Shown in pieces: positions 14,302 to 21,505 of a stretch of DNA of 27,161 bases (positions are counted from its first letter, which is position 1; every line of letters starts with the position of its first letter). Source of the stretch: a virus; IMG/VR virus record IMGVR_UViG_3300042882_001391, positions 1-27,161 of that record. One strand, 5' to 3'. Both the position numbers and the translations under genes were made by a program. The notes beneath the pieces are model-generated. The model had not been told where the DNA came from and ran no database searches. It worked only from the letters and a program-made list of their open reading frames with translations.

Positions 14302-14502
14302 TCAACCCCCTCCCCCGACTTTTTTGTAAAGAATTATATCGCCCGTTGCGATCGCCTCCAAAAACTCAGTCCATGCGGGTTCCGGTGACTCCTGCCTCCA
14401 ATAACGATAACCCATGCCAACGACGAGGGCTTTCAACTTCTCCCTATCTTCTGGTTTGAGTCTGGCTTTGATTTCTTGCCTGTGTTCGTGGGGTCTTACC
14501 AT
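14302..14502 (-). CDS. Small basic cyanobacterial-type protein, 66 aa
   Basis: A 66-residue protein with 'HRQEIKARLKPEDREKLKAL' followed by 'WTEFLEAIATGDIILYKK'. This pattern (short strand, helix, then a hydrophobic helix with IATG) recalls the ribbon-helix-helix-like small proteins common in cyanobacteria, so a DNA-binding role is possible. It ends in four glycines. It carries a HIP1 octamer (14348-14355). It is transcribed leftward, probably from the promoter at 14770-14798, through a leader of about 260 bases. Confidence 0.6.
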   Translation of the reverse strand: MVRPHEHRQEIKARLKPEDREKLKALVVGMGYRYWRQESPEPAWTEFLEAIATGDIILYKKVGGGG

Positions 14503-14723
14503 AAAAACAACCTCATATAACTACTCACCAGTTATAACAGATTATGGGGATTTGTGGGAAATCGCTGCTTATTAAGAGGGTATCAGCAGTATTGCTGACT
14601 TAATTGCTGTACATCTGTTTAATCACTTAGTTATAGAGCTTGGAACTGGCAACGCATCCCAAGGTATGAACTTAAACACTTCCCAATAACGTAGCTCAGT
14701 AAAGAGCTTAGACTGGTTAACTA

Positions 14724-14748
14724 TTTACCAACAAACTACATTGGTAAA
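14724..14748. promoter_or_regulatory. Hairpin in the leader
   Basis: TTTACCAA (14724-14731) pairs perfectly with TTGGTAAA (14741-14748), 8 bp with a 9-base loop. It lies 22 bases downstream (leftward) of the -10 box at 14770-14775 and would be the first structure in the leader RNA. Confidence 0.6.
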
Positions 14749-14769
14749 CCTTGATTCTTGACTGTTTTC

Positions 14770-14798
14770 ATTATACACAAATAACGCAAAAAAAACAA
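14770..14798 (-). promoter_or_regulatory. Leftward promoter with overlapping dyad
   Basis: On the minus strand, TTGTTT (-35, 14798-14793), exactly 17 bases, and TATAAT (-10, 14775-14770). A 12-bp inverted repeat (ATACACAAATAA at 14773-14784 with TTATTTGTGTAT at 14801-14812) covers both boxes, so it may be an operator. The same dyad would also form a hairpin followed by T-rich DNA on the plus strand. Confidence 0.6.
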
Positions 14799-14822
14799 GT
14801 TTATTTGTGTATTTTTAAAAGG

Positions 14823-15266
14823 TCAAGAGCAAAAGCAATCGTCAACCTTGATAACTTCGATCTCGACACAAAGGGCTTTTAATCGCTCATAAGCCACCAC
14901 CGGATCGGCTTCAAAATCAACCGGACTAGATCCGTCCATCGGCGCGTCAGACACCGCCCCTAATGGCTCATAGGCACGGGATTTATTATTCCAAAAAAAC
15001 ACCCTGTTAATATGCCGTTCCGTTGCTTCCGGTGTTTCAAGAAAGCAATAGATCAACCCCGTAATAATGGCTTGCCTGACATCAGTCCGAAACCGTCGTT
15101 TATCGAGTTTGACTGTCCACAATTCGGTCAATAGTTCCTCGTCGGTTTCTGAGTCATACCAAAGGCACTCACAAGAAAATATATGTAAGTCATTGTCATG
15201 AATTTTAGGGGCGGGTTGAAATCCTTTTTTAGCGGGTTTGGTTTTGGCTTTAGTTGATGTTTTCAT
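14823..15266 (-). CDS. Unknown protein with basic tail, 147 aa
   Basis: The N-terminus MKTSTKAKTKPAKKG resembles the Lys/Thr tail of the 267-aa protein. The body is alpha/beta, with an acidic loop and a segment 'TPEATERHINRVFFWNNKSR'. The C-terminus contains two cysteines (CVEIEVIKVDDCFCS). No domain is recognised. It ends the leftward replication and modification run; the methyltransferase stop lies 3 bases before its ATG. Confidence 0.65.
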   Translation of the reverse strand: MKTSTKAKTKPAKKGFQPAPKIHDNDLHIFSCECLWYDSETDEELLTELWTVKLDKRRFRTDVRQAIITGLIYCFLETPEATERHINRVFFWNNKSRAYEPLGAVSDAPMDGSSPVDFEADPVVAYERLKALCVEIEVIKVDDCFCS

Positions 15267-15268
15267 GG

Positions 15269-16300
15269 TTAGTTAATTGATTTTAAGATTGCCAGACCTA
15301 ATTCTTTAGCCAATAACGGAGGCACGGCGTTTCCTATTATTTGTTGGCTTAAAGTTTTGGATTCTGGGAATTGATAGGAGTCGGGGAAAGTCTGGAGCCG
15401 TGCCGTCGCTTTCTGACTAATTCGTTTAATTTGGCTTCCCTGCACGATGTCCGCCCAATGGGTTGAAACATCCTTCATAGCTCGAATTGTTGGGCAGGGT
15501 TTGTTCTGTGGAGTCGGGAGAATATTCTTGATGCAAGCTCCCGCTCGGGGGATTAACAGGATAGGAGAATGCGAGTTAACATGACCACTCACAATAGTAA
15601 AACTTGGATCGTTTGACTCCCGAACTGTAGCCTGTCTAATGAGTTGTTTCCCAATATCAATCCAGGCTTTTTCTGGTAAATAACCCAATTCATTTAGTCG
15701 CTTAATCTGCCAGTCTGCAAGCTCACAGTCCTGCATTTCTGGGATTAAGTCAGCAATGGCTTGATACCATCCCTTTTTGGGTTTTGATTCGGGGAAATAG
15801 GGGAGAGGTTGATCATTTTTAACTGCCCACATAATCAACCGTTTCCGGTTTTGGGGAACCCCGTGATCCGCCGCGTCAAGTATTAACCAATGATAGCGAT
15901 ATCCGTGGCGAATTAAGGATTGTAGGATTTTCTCGAATACAGGTGATTTTGAGTAGCCAGGGACGTTTTCTAAAACTACCCATCGAGGATCAATCGCTGC
16001 GATATAACTGCTACAGTACAGCCCCGCGTCCTTGTCTTTGTGATCGCCTAAATTACCCCGTCTAGCGTTTGAATACTGTTGGCACGGGGGACTCATCCAA
16101 AGCAGGTCAACATAGGGAAGACTGCGGGGGTTTATGTCTCCTGCGCAAGAATTAAATACTTTGGTATTTGGGAAATTTAATCGTGCTACTTCTGCAATTT
16201 TAGGATCTCTTTCAATTCCCCATAAAGACTTAAACCCTGCGGCCTCTAACCCCAAATCTGCACCGCCTCCGCCCATGAATAATGTTGCGAATGTTGGCAT
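15269..16300 (-). CDS. C5-cytosine DNA methyltransferase
   Basis: 343 residues with the family motifs in order. The SAM-binding motif is 'FMGGGGADLGLEAAGF' (residues 8-23), and the catalytic PPCQQ has C73 (motif IV). ENV is at 111-113 (motif VI), QNRKR at 150-154 (motif VIII) and IGNAVPP at 322-328 (motif X). It transfers methyl groups to C5 of cytosine. There is no neighbouring restriction gene, so a solitary phage methyltransferase protecting phage DNA from host restriction is likely. Target site unknown. Its ATG overlaps the preceding stop by 1 base (TAATG). The region between motifs VIII and X, from about 160 to 310, is the target-recognition domain and looks complete. Confidence 0.92.
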   Translation of the reverse strand: MPTFATLFMGGGGADLGLEAAGFKSLWGIERDPKIAEVARLNFPNTKVFNSCAGDINPRSLPYVDLLWMSPPCQQYSNARRGNLGDHKDKDAGLYCSSYIAAIDPRWVVLENVPGYSKSPVFEKILQSLIRHGYRYHWLILDAADHGVPQNRKRLIMWAVKNDQPLPYFPESKPKKGWYQAIADLIPEMQDCELADWQIKRLNELGYLPEKAWIDIGKQLIRQATVRESNDPSFTIVSGHVNSHSPILLIPRAGACIKNILPTPQNKPCPTIRAMKDVSTHWADIVQGSQIKRISQKATARLQTFPDSYQFPESKTLSQQIIGNAVPPLLAKELGLAILKSIN

Positions 16301-16863
16301 TAGAAACCCTCCTCAACAATTGTTAAGCCACAGCCGGGGAGCAATAAATTAGGATCGTTTGATGAACTCAACACCACCATTCCAGAGGGTAAGCATTCTT
16401 TTACAGTGAGGATTACATTGCCAAAATTCTTGTCTGTAGTTTTGACATGATCGCCTTTCTGGAAAGCGTAATTTCCGAGGGGGATTTGTTCCCCTTTGAC
16501 CATCTGAATAAATAGTTTTATCTTGTCCGAGTCTAAGGATTCTGCCAATCCTTTCGCCCACTGAATTTTGATTTTATTCCCCCGGCACATAATCACCCGT
16601 CCGATGTAACGGCTATCCTTTTTTAATTGCACAATATCTGTTTTTTTGAATGGGGATGAGTCGGAAACCTCCTCAAAGTCTAGGGTTTCCGATCTGGTTT
16701 TTTCGTTAGTTACTTGACAGGTTTGTTTTAATACATTGAAACTTTCAACTCGCCATGCTGTACCTCTTATTAGATAAGATGGGCGGTGTTTATGTGGGTC
16801 AATCTCTACCCACTCACCAATTTTTAAGATTCTTTCAATTATCTTCTTGGTTGCTGCGGTCAT
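16300..16863 (-). CDS. Unknown protein with KOW/Tudor-like segments, 187 aa
   Basis: A 187-residue beta-rich protein. Repeated patterns 'WVEIDPHKHRPSYLIRG', 'FKKTDIVQLKKDSRYIGRVI' and 'FQKGDHVKTTDKNFGNVILT' each read like a small beta-barrel strand set (KOW/Tudor type), suggesting three such barrels and nucleic-acid binding. This is pattern-based. It overlaps the methyltransferase start by one base, so the two are co-translated. Confidence 0.6.
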   Translation of the reverse strand: MTAATKKIIERILKIGEWVEIDPHKHRPSYLIRGTAWRVESFNVLKQTCQVTNEKTRSETLDFEEVSDSSPFKKTDIVQLKKDSRYIGRVIMCRGNKIKIQWAKGLAESLDSDKIKLFIQMVKGEQIPLGNYAFQKGDHVKTTDKNFGNVILTVKECLPSGMVVLSSSNDPNLLLPGCGLTIVEEGF

Positions 16864-16867
16864 GGCG

Positions 16868-17296
16868 TTAATTAACCTCTTTTTTGTATTTTCGGGTCGG
16901 TGTTTCTAATGCTTTCTTTAGTGACCAACCCCGTTGAAGTCTTTGAGCAAAATATTGGAGGGTCATCGGGGGGTTTTGGTTTTGGTAAATCCATTCGACG
17001 GTATGTTGTCTTCCCCTGAAATAATAGGTTTTAAAAATGGGATTAGGGGGGATGATTTTGTCTTTAATCTCCTGGATTCTTTCTTCTGACAGTGGTTCGA
17101 TTTCGTATCTGCCATAAGTTAGTGGTTTAATGATTCCAAACTTAAGAAACCGTTTTATTCGGGTGTTTGAATTTGGAATATTCAAATTAAACTTATCGCG
17201 CATTTCTTGAACTTTAAAGGAAGTTTTGCCTTGTCTCTGCTGTTCGTAAAACCAATTGATAATACTTCCTAAGTCTTCCCAACCAAGTATGTCCAT
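16868..17296 (-). CDS. Unknown protein, 142 aa, winged-helix-like start
   Basis: A 142-residue basic protein with an N-terminal helical part (NWFYEQQRQGKTSFKVQEMR) and an 'LNIPNSNTRIKRFLKFGIIK' segment that resembles the recognition helix and wing of a winged-helix domain. The ATG follows the DnaB stop with no gap. The C-terminal part has 'WIYQNQNPPMTLQYFAQRLQ', another helix pair. It may be a replication-associated DNA-binding protein; family not recognised. Confidence 0.6.
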   Translation of the reverse strand: MDILGWEDLGSIINWFYEQQRQGKTSFKVQEMRDKFNLNIPNSNTRIKRFLKFGIIKPLTYGRYEIEPLSEERIQEIKDKIIPPNPIFKTYYFRGRQHTVEWIYQNQNPPMTLQYFAQRLQRGWSLKKALETPTRKYKKEVN

Positions 17297-18613
17297 TTAG
17301 TTCATCCCCCGTACTAAATTTTTAAATTGGGTAAATTGAGAATCGAACAATAGCTTTACTGTTCCGGTGGGGCCGTTGCGATGTTTAGCTAAAATTAATT
17401 CAGCTATTCCCGCGTCCGAAGTGTTGGGATTATAATAATCATCTCGATAGATCATCATTACTAAGTCCGCGTCTTGTTCAATTGAGCCCGATTCTCTCAA
17501 GTCTGAAAGCATTGGGCGTTTATTGGTGCGCTGTTCGACGCTACGACTCAACTGAGACAGGACAACTACAGGAACGTTTAAATCTTTTGCCATTCCCTTT
17601 AATCCCCGTGTAATTCTTGACAATTCTTGCACCCGATTATCACTTCCTCCGTCCATTAATTGCAGATAATCTATTAGAATTAAGCCTAACTTTCCATCGT
17701 TATCGGCTTGCAATCTTCGAGCTTCAGAACGCATTTCGGTGATGGTAATATTCGAGGTGTCGTCAATATAAATCGGTAATTCTGCTAAGGAACTAATTGC
17801 GGTTGTCAAAGGTTCCCATTCCTCTTGCTGAATGTTTCCTGAACGAATGCGGGTACTTTCAATTTTGGTTTCGCTCGATAATAGTCTTTGGACTAATTGA
17901 CCTTTAGACATTTCTAAACTGAAGACCGCGACGGGTAGCCCTTTTTTGGCAATGTTATATCCAAAATTTAAAGCCAAACTCGATTTGCCCATTGCAGGTC
18001 TTCCTGCCACAATAATTAAGTCGGTGTGTTGGAATCCTCCAGTCATAGCATCGAGGTCATAAAATCCAGAGGGGACACCGGGGGGAATCTTGCTTTCGCT
18101 CCGGTCTTCAATTTCTTGAAAGGTATCAATTAAAGTTTCACCAATCGAAACTAAATCCTGTTGTGATTTTGATTGGGAAATATTAGCAATTTGTTCCTCT
18201 GACTTTTGGAGAATTGTCTCTAAAGGTTGACTGGTATCTTCTGCCAATTCAATAATTTTATGGGCAGATTCAATTAGGTTTCTTCGAGTTTGCTTATCGG
18301 CAATTAACAGCCCGTATTGATCAATGTTAACTGCTGAAACTGTGCGGTCTAATAATTGGGTTAATCCTAATTGTCCCCCGGCTTTTTCAAGTAATTTCTG
18401 ATCGGATAACCAGGTAGTGACGGTCATTAAATCCGTGGTTATTCCCTCGGAATGTAATGCTAAAGCTGCTTTGTAGATTGTTTGATGCGATCGCAGGGAA
18501 AAAGATTTAGCAGTTAGCGTTTCCGCAACTCGCCCCATAGCTTCGGGGTCTAAGAGAATCGCTCCCAAAACGGCTTGTTCTGCCTCAACGTTTTGCATGA
18601 TTATTGTTTCCAT
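17297..18613 (-). CDS. dnaB: Replicative DNA helicase DnaB
   Basis: 438 residues, close to the usual length, with both DnaB domains. The N-terminal domain (1-105) begins with 'VEAEQAVLGAILLDPEAMG'. The RecA-type motor has Walker A GRPAMGKS (204-211), the catalytic Glu in FSLEMS (E234), Walker B LILIDYLQ (311-318) and the arginine-finger region KHRNGPTG (410-417). It forms a hexamer that unwinds the fork. No intein or frameshift is seen. The start overlaps the upstream stop by one base (TAATG), so translation is coupled to the loader-like gene. Confidence 0.95.
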   Translation of the reverse strand: METIIMQNVEAEQAVLGAILLDPEAMGRVAETLTAKSFSLRSHQTIYKAALALHSEGITTDLMTVTTWLSDQKLLEKAGGQLGLTQLLDRTVSAVNIDQYGLLIADKQTRRNLIESAHKIIELAEDTSQPLETILQKSEEQIANISQSKSQQDLVSIGETLIDTFQEIEDRSESKIPPGVPSGFYDLDAMTGGFQHTDLIIVAGRPAMGKSSLALNFGYNIAKKGLPVAVFSLEMSKGQLVQRLLSSETKIESTRIRSGNIQQEEWEPLTTAISSLAELPIYIDDTSNITITEMRSEARRLQADNDGKLGLILIDYLQLMDGGSDNRVQELSRITRGLKGMAKDLNVPVVVLSQLSRSVEQRTNKRPMLSDLRESGSIEQDADLVMMIYRDDYYNPNTSDAGIAELILAKHRNGPTGTVKLLFDSQFTQFKNLVRGMN

Positions 18614-19200
18614 TATTTCGCTCCATTTAAGTTTTTATTCATTTTTGTGGCGATCAGGTTATTTAGAAATTCCTGATTTTTTAACTTCTGTTCCTCTGAA
18701 ATCTGTGGCTTGAGTCCATTGGGCTTGAACTCGATTTGCTCACGGGGGATGACCTGCGTGGGACGCTCAAATTCTCGCGGGGCTTTTCGGTAGGCTTGCC
18801 AATGAGTCTTGAAATCGTTGCTCAGGTAGTTGAGTTGGGTACTTTCAATCGACCCAAGGTGAGACATCCCTCCGAGTTGAACGATTGCATATTGACTCGC
18901 ATCGTCTAAATTATTCAACGGGAGGCGTTTAGCAAGCGATTCTAGGCATCTTGACCAACAGTTACTTACTAACTCACGTTCGGATTCTTTAACGAGGCTT
19001 ACAAGCTCTTTTCCCGTGGGACACTTGCTAAGGTTGAAAATTGCCTCACGGATTGCAGTCTCAAATTCTTCAGCTGATAACTCCTGAGAGAGTTTGTCGA
19101 ACCAAATTTCATATTTGAGTTCGGTGAAAATCGCGTCGGAAAAATTTTCTTTCAGGTTTTCAATTCCCTGATCAAAGATTTCATCGTTAAGCTCGGTCAT
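18613..19200 (-). CDS. Helicase-loader-like protein, 195 aa
   Basis: A 195-residue protein between an initiator-like gene and dnaB, the place of lambda P or SPP1 G39P-type helicase loaders. The N-terminal half 'KYEIWFDKLSQELSAEEFET' and 'CPTGKELVSLVKESERE' resembles the helical domain of those proteins. A later 'QLGGMSHLGSIESTQLNYLS' with 'DFKTHWQAYRK' recalls a widespread phage/plasmid family with a 'ALGGW...FLRKxFxxAY' signature. Its role as loader is inferred from position and weak similarity. It lies between the initiator stop (19203) and its own ATG with a 2-base gap. Confidence 0.6.
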   Translation of the reverse strand: MTELNDEIFDQGIENLKENFSDAIFTELKYEIWFDKLSQELSAEEFETAIREAIFNLSKCPTGKELVSLVKESERELVSNCWSRCLESLAKRLPLNNLDDASQYAIVQLGGMSHLGSIESTQLNYLSNDFKTHWQAYRKAPREFERPTQVIPREQIEFKPNGLKPQISEEQKLKNQEFLNNLIATKMNKNLNGAK

Positions 19201-19202
19201 GG

Positions 19203-20378
19203 TTAGGCTCCTTTTTGTTCGCGTTTGGCTCTCAGGATGGCGAGGCGTTCATCCCTAGAAAGTTCGCTGATATTGCGGGTCTGGGTTGATTTGCCACCGC
19301 TAAACTTGGCTTTTGATTTCAACCACGACTCGGCATCGGCAAGGATTTTTAGTGGCTCGGATTTCCATTTCTGAGCAAGGGAAGATTTGGCATGGTTTGA
19401 ATTACAGTCTTTGCCCCTGTAATGAGTGCATTTGCTTAATAGCCCCCTGTAATATTCCAAAAACTCAGGGTCGGGCGATCGCTCACCTCTCATGGCTCCG
19501 GTCGCCACAATTGCGTTCCAAGTTTTCATATTGTCTGCTGTTGCGTCCGTTGGTAGAAATCGAGGATCGGACTCGACGGCGGCGGAATGTCTGATCACCG
19601 GATTAAGATTTTGTTCAGGTCGGTGATTCTCTTTTTGACTTTGCTGTGTAGCAGAGTCCTCGGTAAGCTCTTTCCCCTGGTCTTCGTTTGAAATCAAAAC
19701 GGCTTCGTTCTGAATCCCCCCCTCCTCCGATTCCCCTTGGGGGGTAAGGGGGGTATTTTCTGGAGTCTTTTCTGAAGTCTTTTCTGAAATATCTATATAA
19801 GGAATAGGAAATTGGGATTCACCACTCTGGTAAATTGGGATTCCCGATGATGGTAAATTGGGATTTACCATATTCAGTAAATTGGGATTCCCGATTTCCT
19901 GTAGATTGGGATCTACCATTTGGGGTCTAGTTTTCCGTGGGCGAAAACCCACTGATTTTTGCCTGGGTTCGATATCGGAAATTAGCTCATCTACCTTGCT
20001 GTGATTCCGAAAGTAGAAAGTTAACCCCGACCTCCGGTCAACGTAAGAACAGTAGTAATTACAACCAAATTCCGATCCGCTAGATTTTGCTTCGTCATAC
20101 TGGGTTTTGGAGTTGTAACGGACTCCAATCTTGTCAAACCCAGTCCTAAATTCTTCTTTAGAAAAAGCGAGTTCCTCAACCCAACTATCCCCAAGCCTGT
20201 AGTCCTGATGTCCGTTTTGAGGGGGTTCTAAAAACTTATAAAACCCGTCTGGATACTTTGCGAAACGATACTCAAGTTGCATCATAAGAATCGTGGCTAC
20301 TACGCTCCCTGTTTGCTGTCTGAGTCCGGGGATATAGGGGACGGCTTCTGCAAAGGCGGCTAGAATAGATGGTTTCAT
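19203..20378 (-). CDS. Replication-initiator-like protein with intragenic iterons, 391 aa
   Basis: I choose ATG 20378 because it overlaps the upstream TGA (ATGA); a start at 20396 is less likely. The N-terminal about 140 residues form a winged-helix-like domain (SVVATILMMQLEYRFAKYPD ... WVEELAFSKEEFRTGFDKIG ... YFRNHSKVDELI), as in phage initiators. The middle, about 150-260, is a disordered linker rich in Pro/Asn/Gln/Glu that contains the DNA repeats at 19807-19925. The C-terminal part is basic. Such layout (wHTH, linker carrying the origin, helicase loader next, then dnaB) matches lambda O-P. Role inferred. Confidence 0.7.
   Translation of the reverse strand: MKPSILAAFAEAVPYIPGLRQQTGSVVATILMMQLEYRFAKYPDGFYKFLEPPQNGHQDYRLGDSWVEELAFSKEEFRTGFDKIGVRYNSKTQYDEAKSSGSEFGCNYYCSYVDRRSGLTFYFRNHSKVDELISDIEPRQKSVGFRPRKTRPQMVDPNLQEIGNPNLLNMVNPNLPSSGIPIYQSGESQFPIPYIDISEKTSEKTPENTPLTPQGESEEGGIQNEAVLISNEDQGKELTEDSATQQSQKENHRPEQNLNPVIRHSAAVESDPRFLPTDATADNMKTWNAIVATGAMRGERSPDPEFLEYYRGLLSKCTHYRGKDCNSNHAKSSLAQKWKSEPLKILADAESWLKSKAKFSGGKSTQTRNISELSRDERLAILRAKREQKGA
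19752..19806. other. AT-rich asymmetric block next to the iterons, possible DNA unwinding element
   Basis: This block carries two exact 12-bp direct copies AGTCTTTTCTGA (19764-19775 and 19776-19787) followed by AT-only sequence such as ATATCTATATAA. One strand is pyrimidine-rich over about 30 bases. In lambda the equivalent AT-rich, strand-biased block follows the iterons and melts first. Here the matching order supports an origin, but function is inferred. Confidence 0.6.
19807..19925. repeat. Five iteron-like repeats inside the initiator gene
   Basis: Five copies of a core ATTGGGAT (starting at 19811, 19834, 19857, 19881 and 19905) are spaced 23, 23, 24 and 24 bases. Copies 2-3 and 4-5 form a 47-48 base super-repeat. 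In copies 2 and 4 the core is flanked by a GGGATTCCC dyad, in copies 3 and 5 by GTAAAT/ATTTAC and GTAGAT/ATCTAC dyads with paired compensating changes. The encoded peptides are NPNL, IPIY and SQFP, so the same DNA is read in all three frames. This indicates selection on DNA. Likely initiator-binding sites of a replication origin. Confidence 0.8.
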
Positions 20379-20653
20379 ACAGCCCCCACTTCCCACTTAC
20401 TGGGATGAACTAAGGTATAGTTTTCCGTTTCGATATCACCGCTAATTAAACCGAGCTTAATTAGCTCGCGCAACGCAAGCCTTGTCTGCGTTTTTCCAGA
20501 CGCGCGTCGTCTGGAAAAACATTTTGACGTGATTTGATCAACCGTTGGAAACGTCTCGTGATTTGCAATATGGCAAACGATCGCAAAATAGACTCGGAAT
20601 GCTTCGGCGGACATTCCAATGTCATCCAATTCTTCTGAAATTGAAATCTTCAT
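20375..20653 (-). CDS. Winged-helix DNA-binding protein, 92 aa
   Basis: A 92-residue protein, first in the leftward replication operon. 'GMSAEAFRVYFAIVCHIANH' then 'FPTVDQITSKCFSRRRASGK' and 'TRLALRELIKLGLISGD' read as helix-turn-helix with a wing, a MarR/DnaD-type winged helix. The middle RRRASGK is strongly basic. Its TGA overlaps the ATG of the initiator-like gene. It may regulate or assist replication. FFT not applicable; family not assigned. Confidence 0.65.
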   Translation of the reverse strand: MKISISEELDDIGMSAEAFRVYFAIVCHIANHETFPTVDQITSKCFSRRRASGKTQTRLALRELIKLGLISGDIETENYTLVHPSKWEVGAV

Positions 20654-20782
20654 ATTTTCCTCAAAATTTTTAGGGAAAATGATGATCAGCTTCTTCGACC
20701 ATCTCCCCGTTTGGGTTGCTCTTCCGACGGGGAATTTTCCCCGATTTTCTGCGAATCATCACAGAAAATTAATAAACAATTT
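20654..20782. promoter_or_regulatory. Structured leader/control region upstream of replication operon
   Basis: This stretch holds three possible hairpins. TCCCCGT (20704-20710) can pair with ACGGGGA (20727-20733). GGGGAATTTTCCCC (20729-20742) is a self-complementary hairpin that shares bases with the first, so the two exclude each other. ATTTTCTG (20744-20751) pairs with CAGAAAAT (20762-20769). Mutually exclusive hairpins are the hallmark of an attenuator, but no T-run terminator is clear. No strong promoter for the leftward operon is visible. Confidence 0.5.
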
Positions 20783-21004
20783 ATGACTGCAAAAATCGCA
20801 ATCGCAATCGCTATCGCTATTTTTTTCATTTCATTATTTAGGAAACCAAAGGGAATGCTTGAATCTTCCCTCTGGTATTTAGGTGTTCTACAATCTGCCC
20901 GTTCAGTTTCATCCCATAGGCATTTTCCTTTTCGGGTTTTTCCCCTTACGATTTACAAAGCCGATCCAAGGCTTGTTGTTTCAGGGGGTGCAGGAATCTG
21001 GTGA
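20783..21004 (+). CDS. Doubtful small ORF with membrane segment, 73 aa
   Basis: An ATG at 20783 opens a 73-residue frame starting MTAKIAIAIAIAIFFISLF, a hydrophobic helix coded by a 6-base tandem repeat (AATCGC x3, TATCGC; 20794-20817). The remaining residues are basic and show no family. It has no good ribosome binding site and overlaps the upstream part of the XRE gene's region. It could be a small membrane protein or a chance frame from a simple repeat. Confidence 0.3.
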   Translation: MTAKIAIAIAIAIFFISLFRKPKGMLESSLWYLGVLQSARSVSSHRHFPFRVFPLTIYKADPRLVVSGGAGIW

Positions 21005-21095
21005 TTTGGTCTTGCCAGATTCCTACAATATTGCTATGTTAGAACAAAAAGGTAGTAATGTCAATACTATACCGAAAGATCAAGAAGAGGAGATT

Positions 21096-21368
21096 ATGAT
21101 TCCATATAACTGTATTGTCCAAATTGCTTGGGATAAGGACGTTGGGACTAGATTGCAAGATGTAAGAAATGCCAAAAACATATCGCAAAAAAAACTTGCA
21201 ACCCTTACGGAGCCAACGGTTTCCTTTGACACAATCCTCAAATGGGAACAGGGAAAAGTTGCATCTGTTAGTCGTGAAAGATTGGATTTTGTTTTAAAGA
21301 CCCTCGGTGCTGATATCCGAGACCTGTTCCCTACCGTGACAATCAAGTCCTTTAGTCAGAAGCGATGA
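21096..21368 (+). CDS. XRE-family repressor, Cro/C1-like, 90 aa
   Basis: I choose ATG 21096 because AAGAGGAG lies a few bases before it. An earlier ATG at 21036 would give a 110-aa form, and a TTGCCA / TATGTT promoter (-35 at 21013) would make that start leaderless. Residues about 17-78 form a helix-turn-helix of the XRE type ('GTRLQDVRNAKNISQKKLAT', then 'SFDTILKWEQGK' and 'LKTLGADIRDLFP'). The gene lies just upstream of the palindromic promoter at 21477. It likely represses that promoter or its own, which is inference. Confidence 0.75.
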   Translation: MIPYNCIVQIAWDKDVGTRLQDVRNAKNISQKKLATLTEPTVSFDTILKWEQGKVASVSRERLDFVLKTLGADIRDLFPTVTIKSFSQKR

Positions 21369-21476
21369 GAGTGATTGTCGATTGCAACCGCATAAGCTAA
21401 ATGCCTTTCTGTACAAGCCTTGCCGCCAATACCTAAACTTCTTTTTGTGTAGTAACAAGAATTTTTCCGAAACCCC

Positions 21477-21505
21477 TTGACATAGTAATCAGATTACTAT
21501 AAGAT
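21477..21505 (+). promoter_or_regulatory. Strong promoter with palindromic operator in the spacer
   Basis: TTGACA (-35, 21477-21482), then the perfect 17-base palindrome TAGTAATCAGATTACTA (21483-21499) filling the 17-base spacer, then TAAGAT (-10, 21500-21505). A dimeric repressor bound at the palindrome would exclude RNA polymerase. This is the probable early rightward promoter, with transcription starting near 21512. A related half-site TAGTAAC lies at 21450-21456. Confidence 0.85.

Larger units (their letters stand above)
14503..14822. other. Non-coding stretch with promoter, hairpins and a repeat
   Basis: No reading frame of credible length lies here. The stretch holds a strong leftward promoter (14770-14798), two hairpins (see 14724 and 14773), and two near-copies of AGAGCTTGGAACTGG at 14636 and 14704. 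The leftward message from the promoter would have a leader of about 260 bases ahead of the gene ending at 14302. This leader is structured and could encode a regulatory RNA, but that is inference. Confidence 0.55.

Noticed and set aside
14680-14760. A tRNA suggested by TAGCTCAG near 14695
   Set aside because: The D-arm-like string is present, but no anticodon stem, T-loop (TTCGA) or acceptor pairing follows.
19313-19594. Rightward 93-codon frame inside the initiator gene
   Set aside because: It is antisense within the leftward initiator-like gene and has no start signals.
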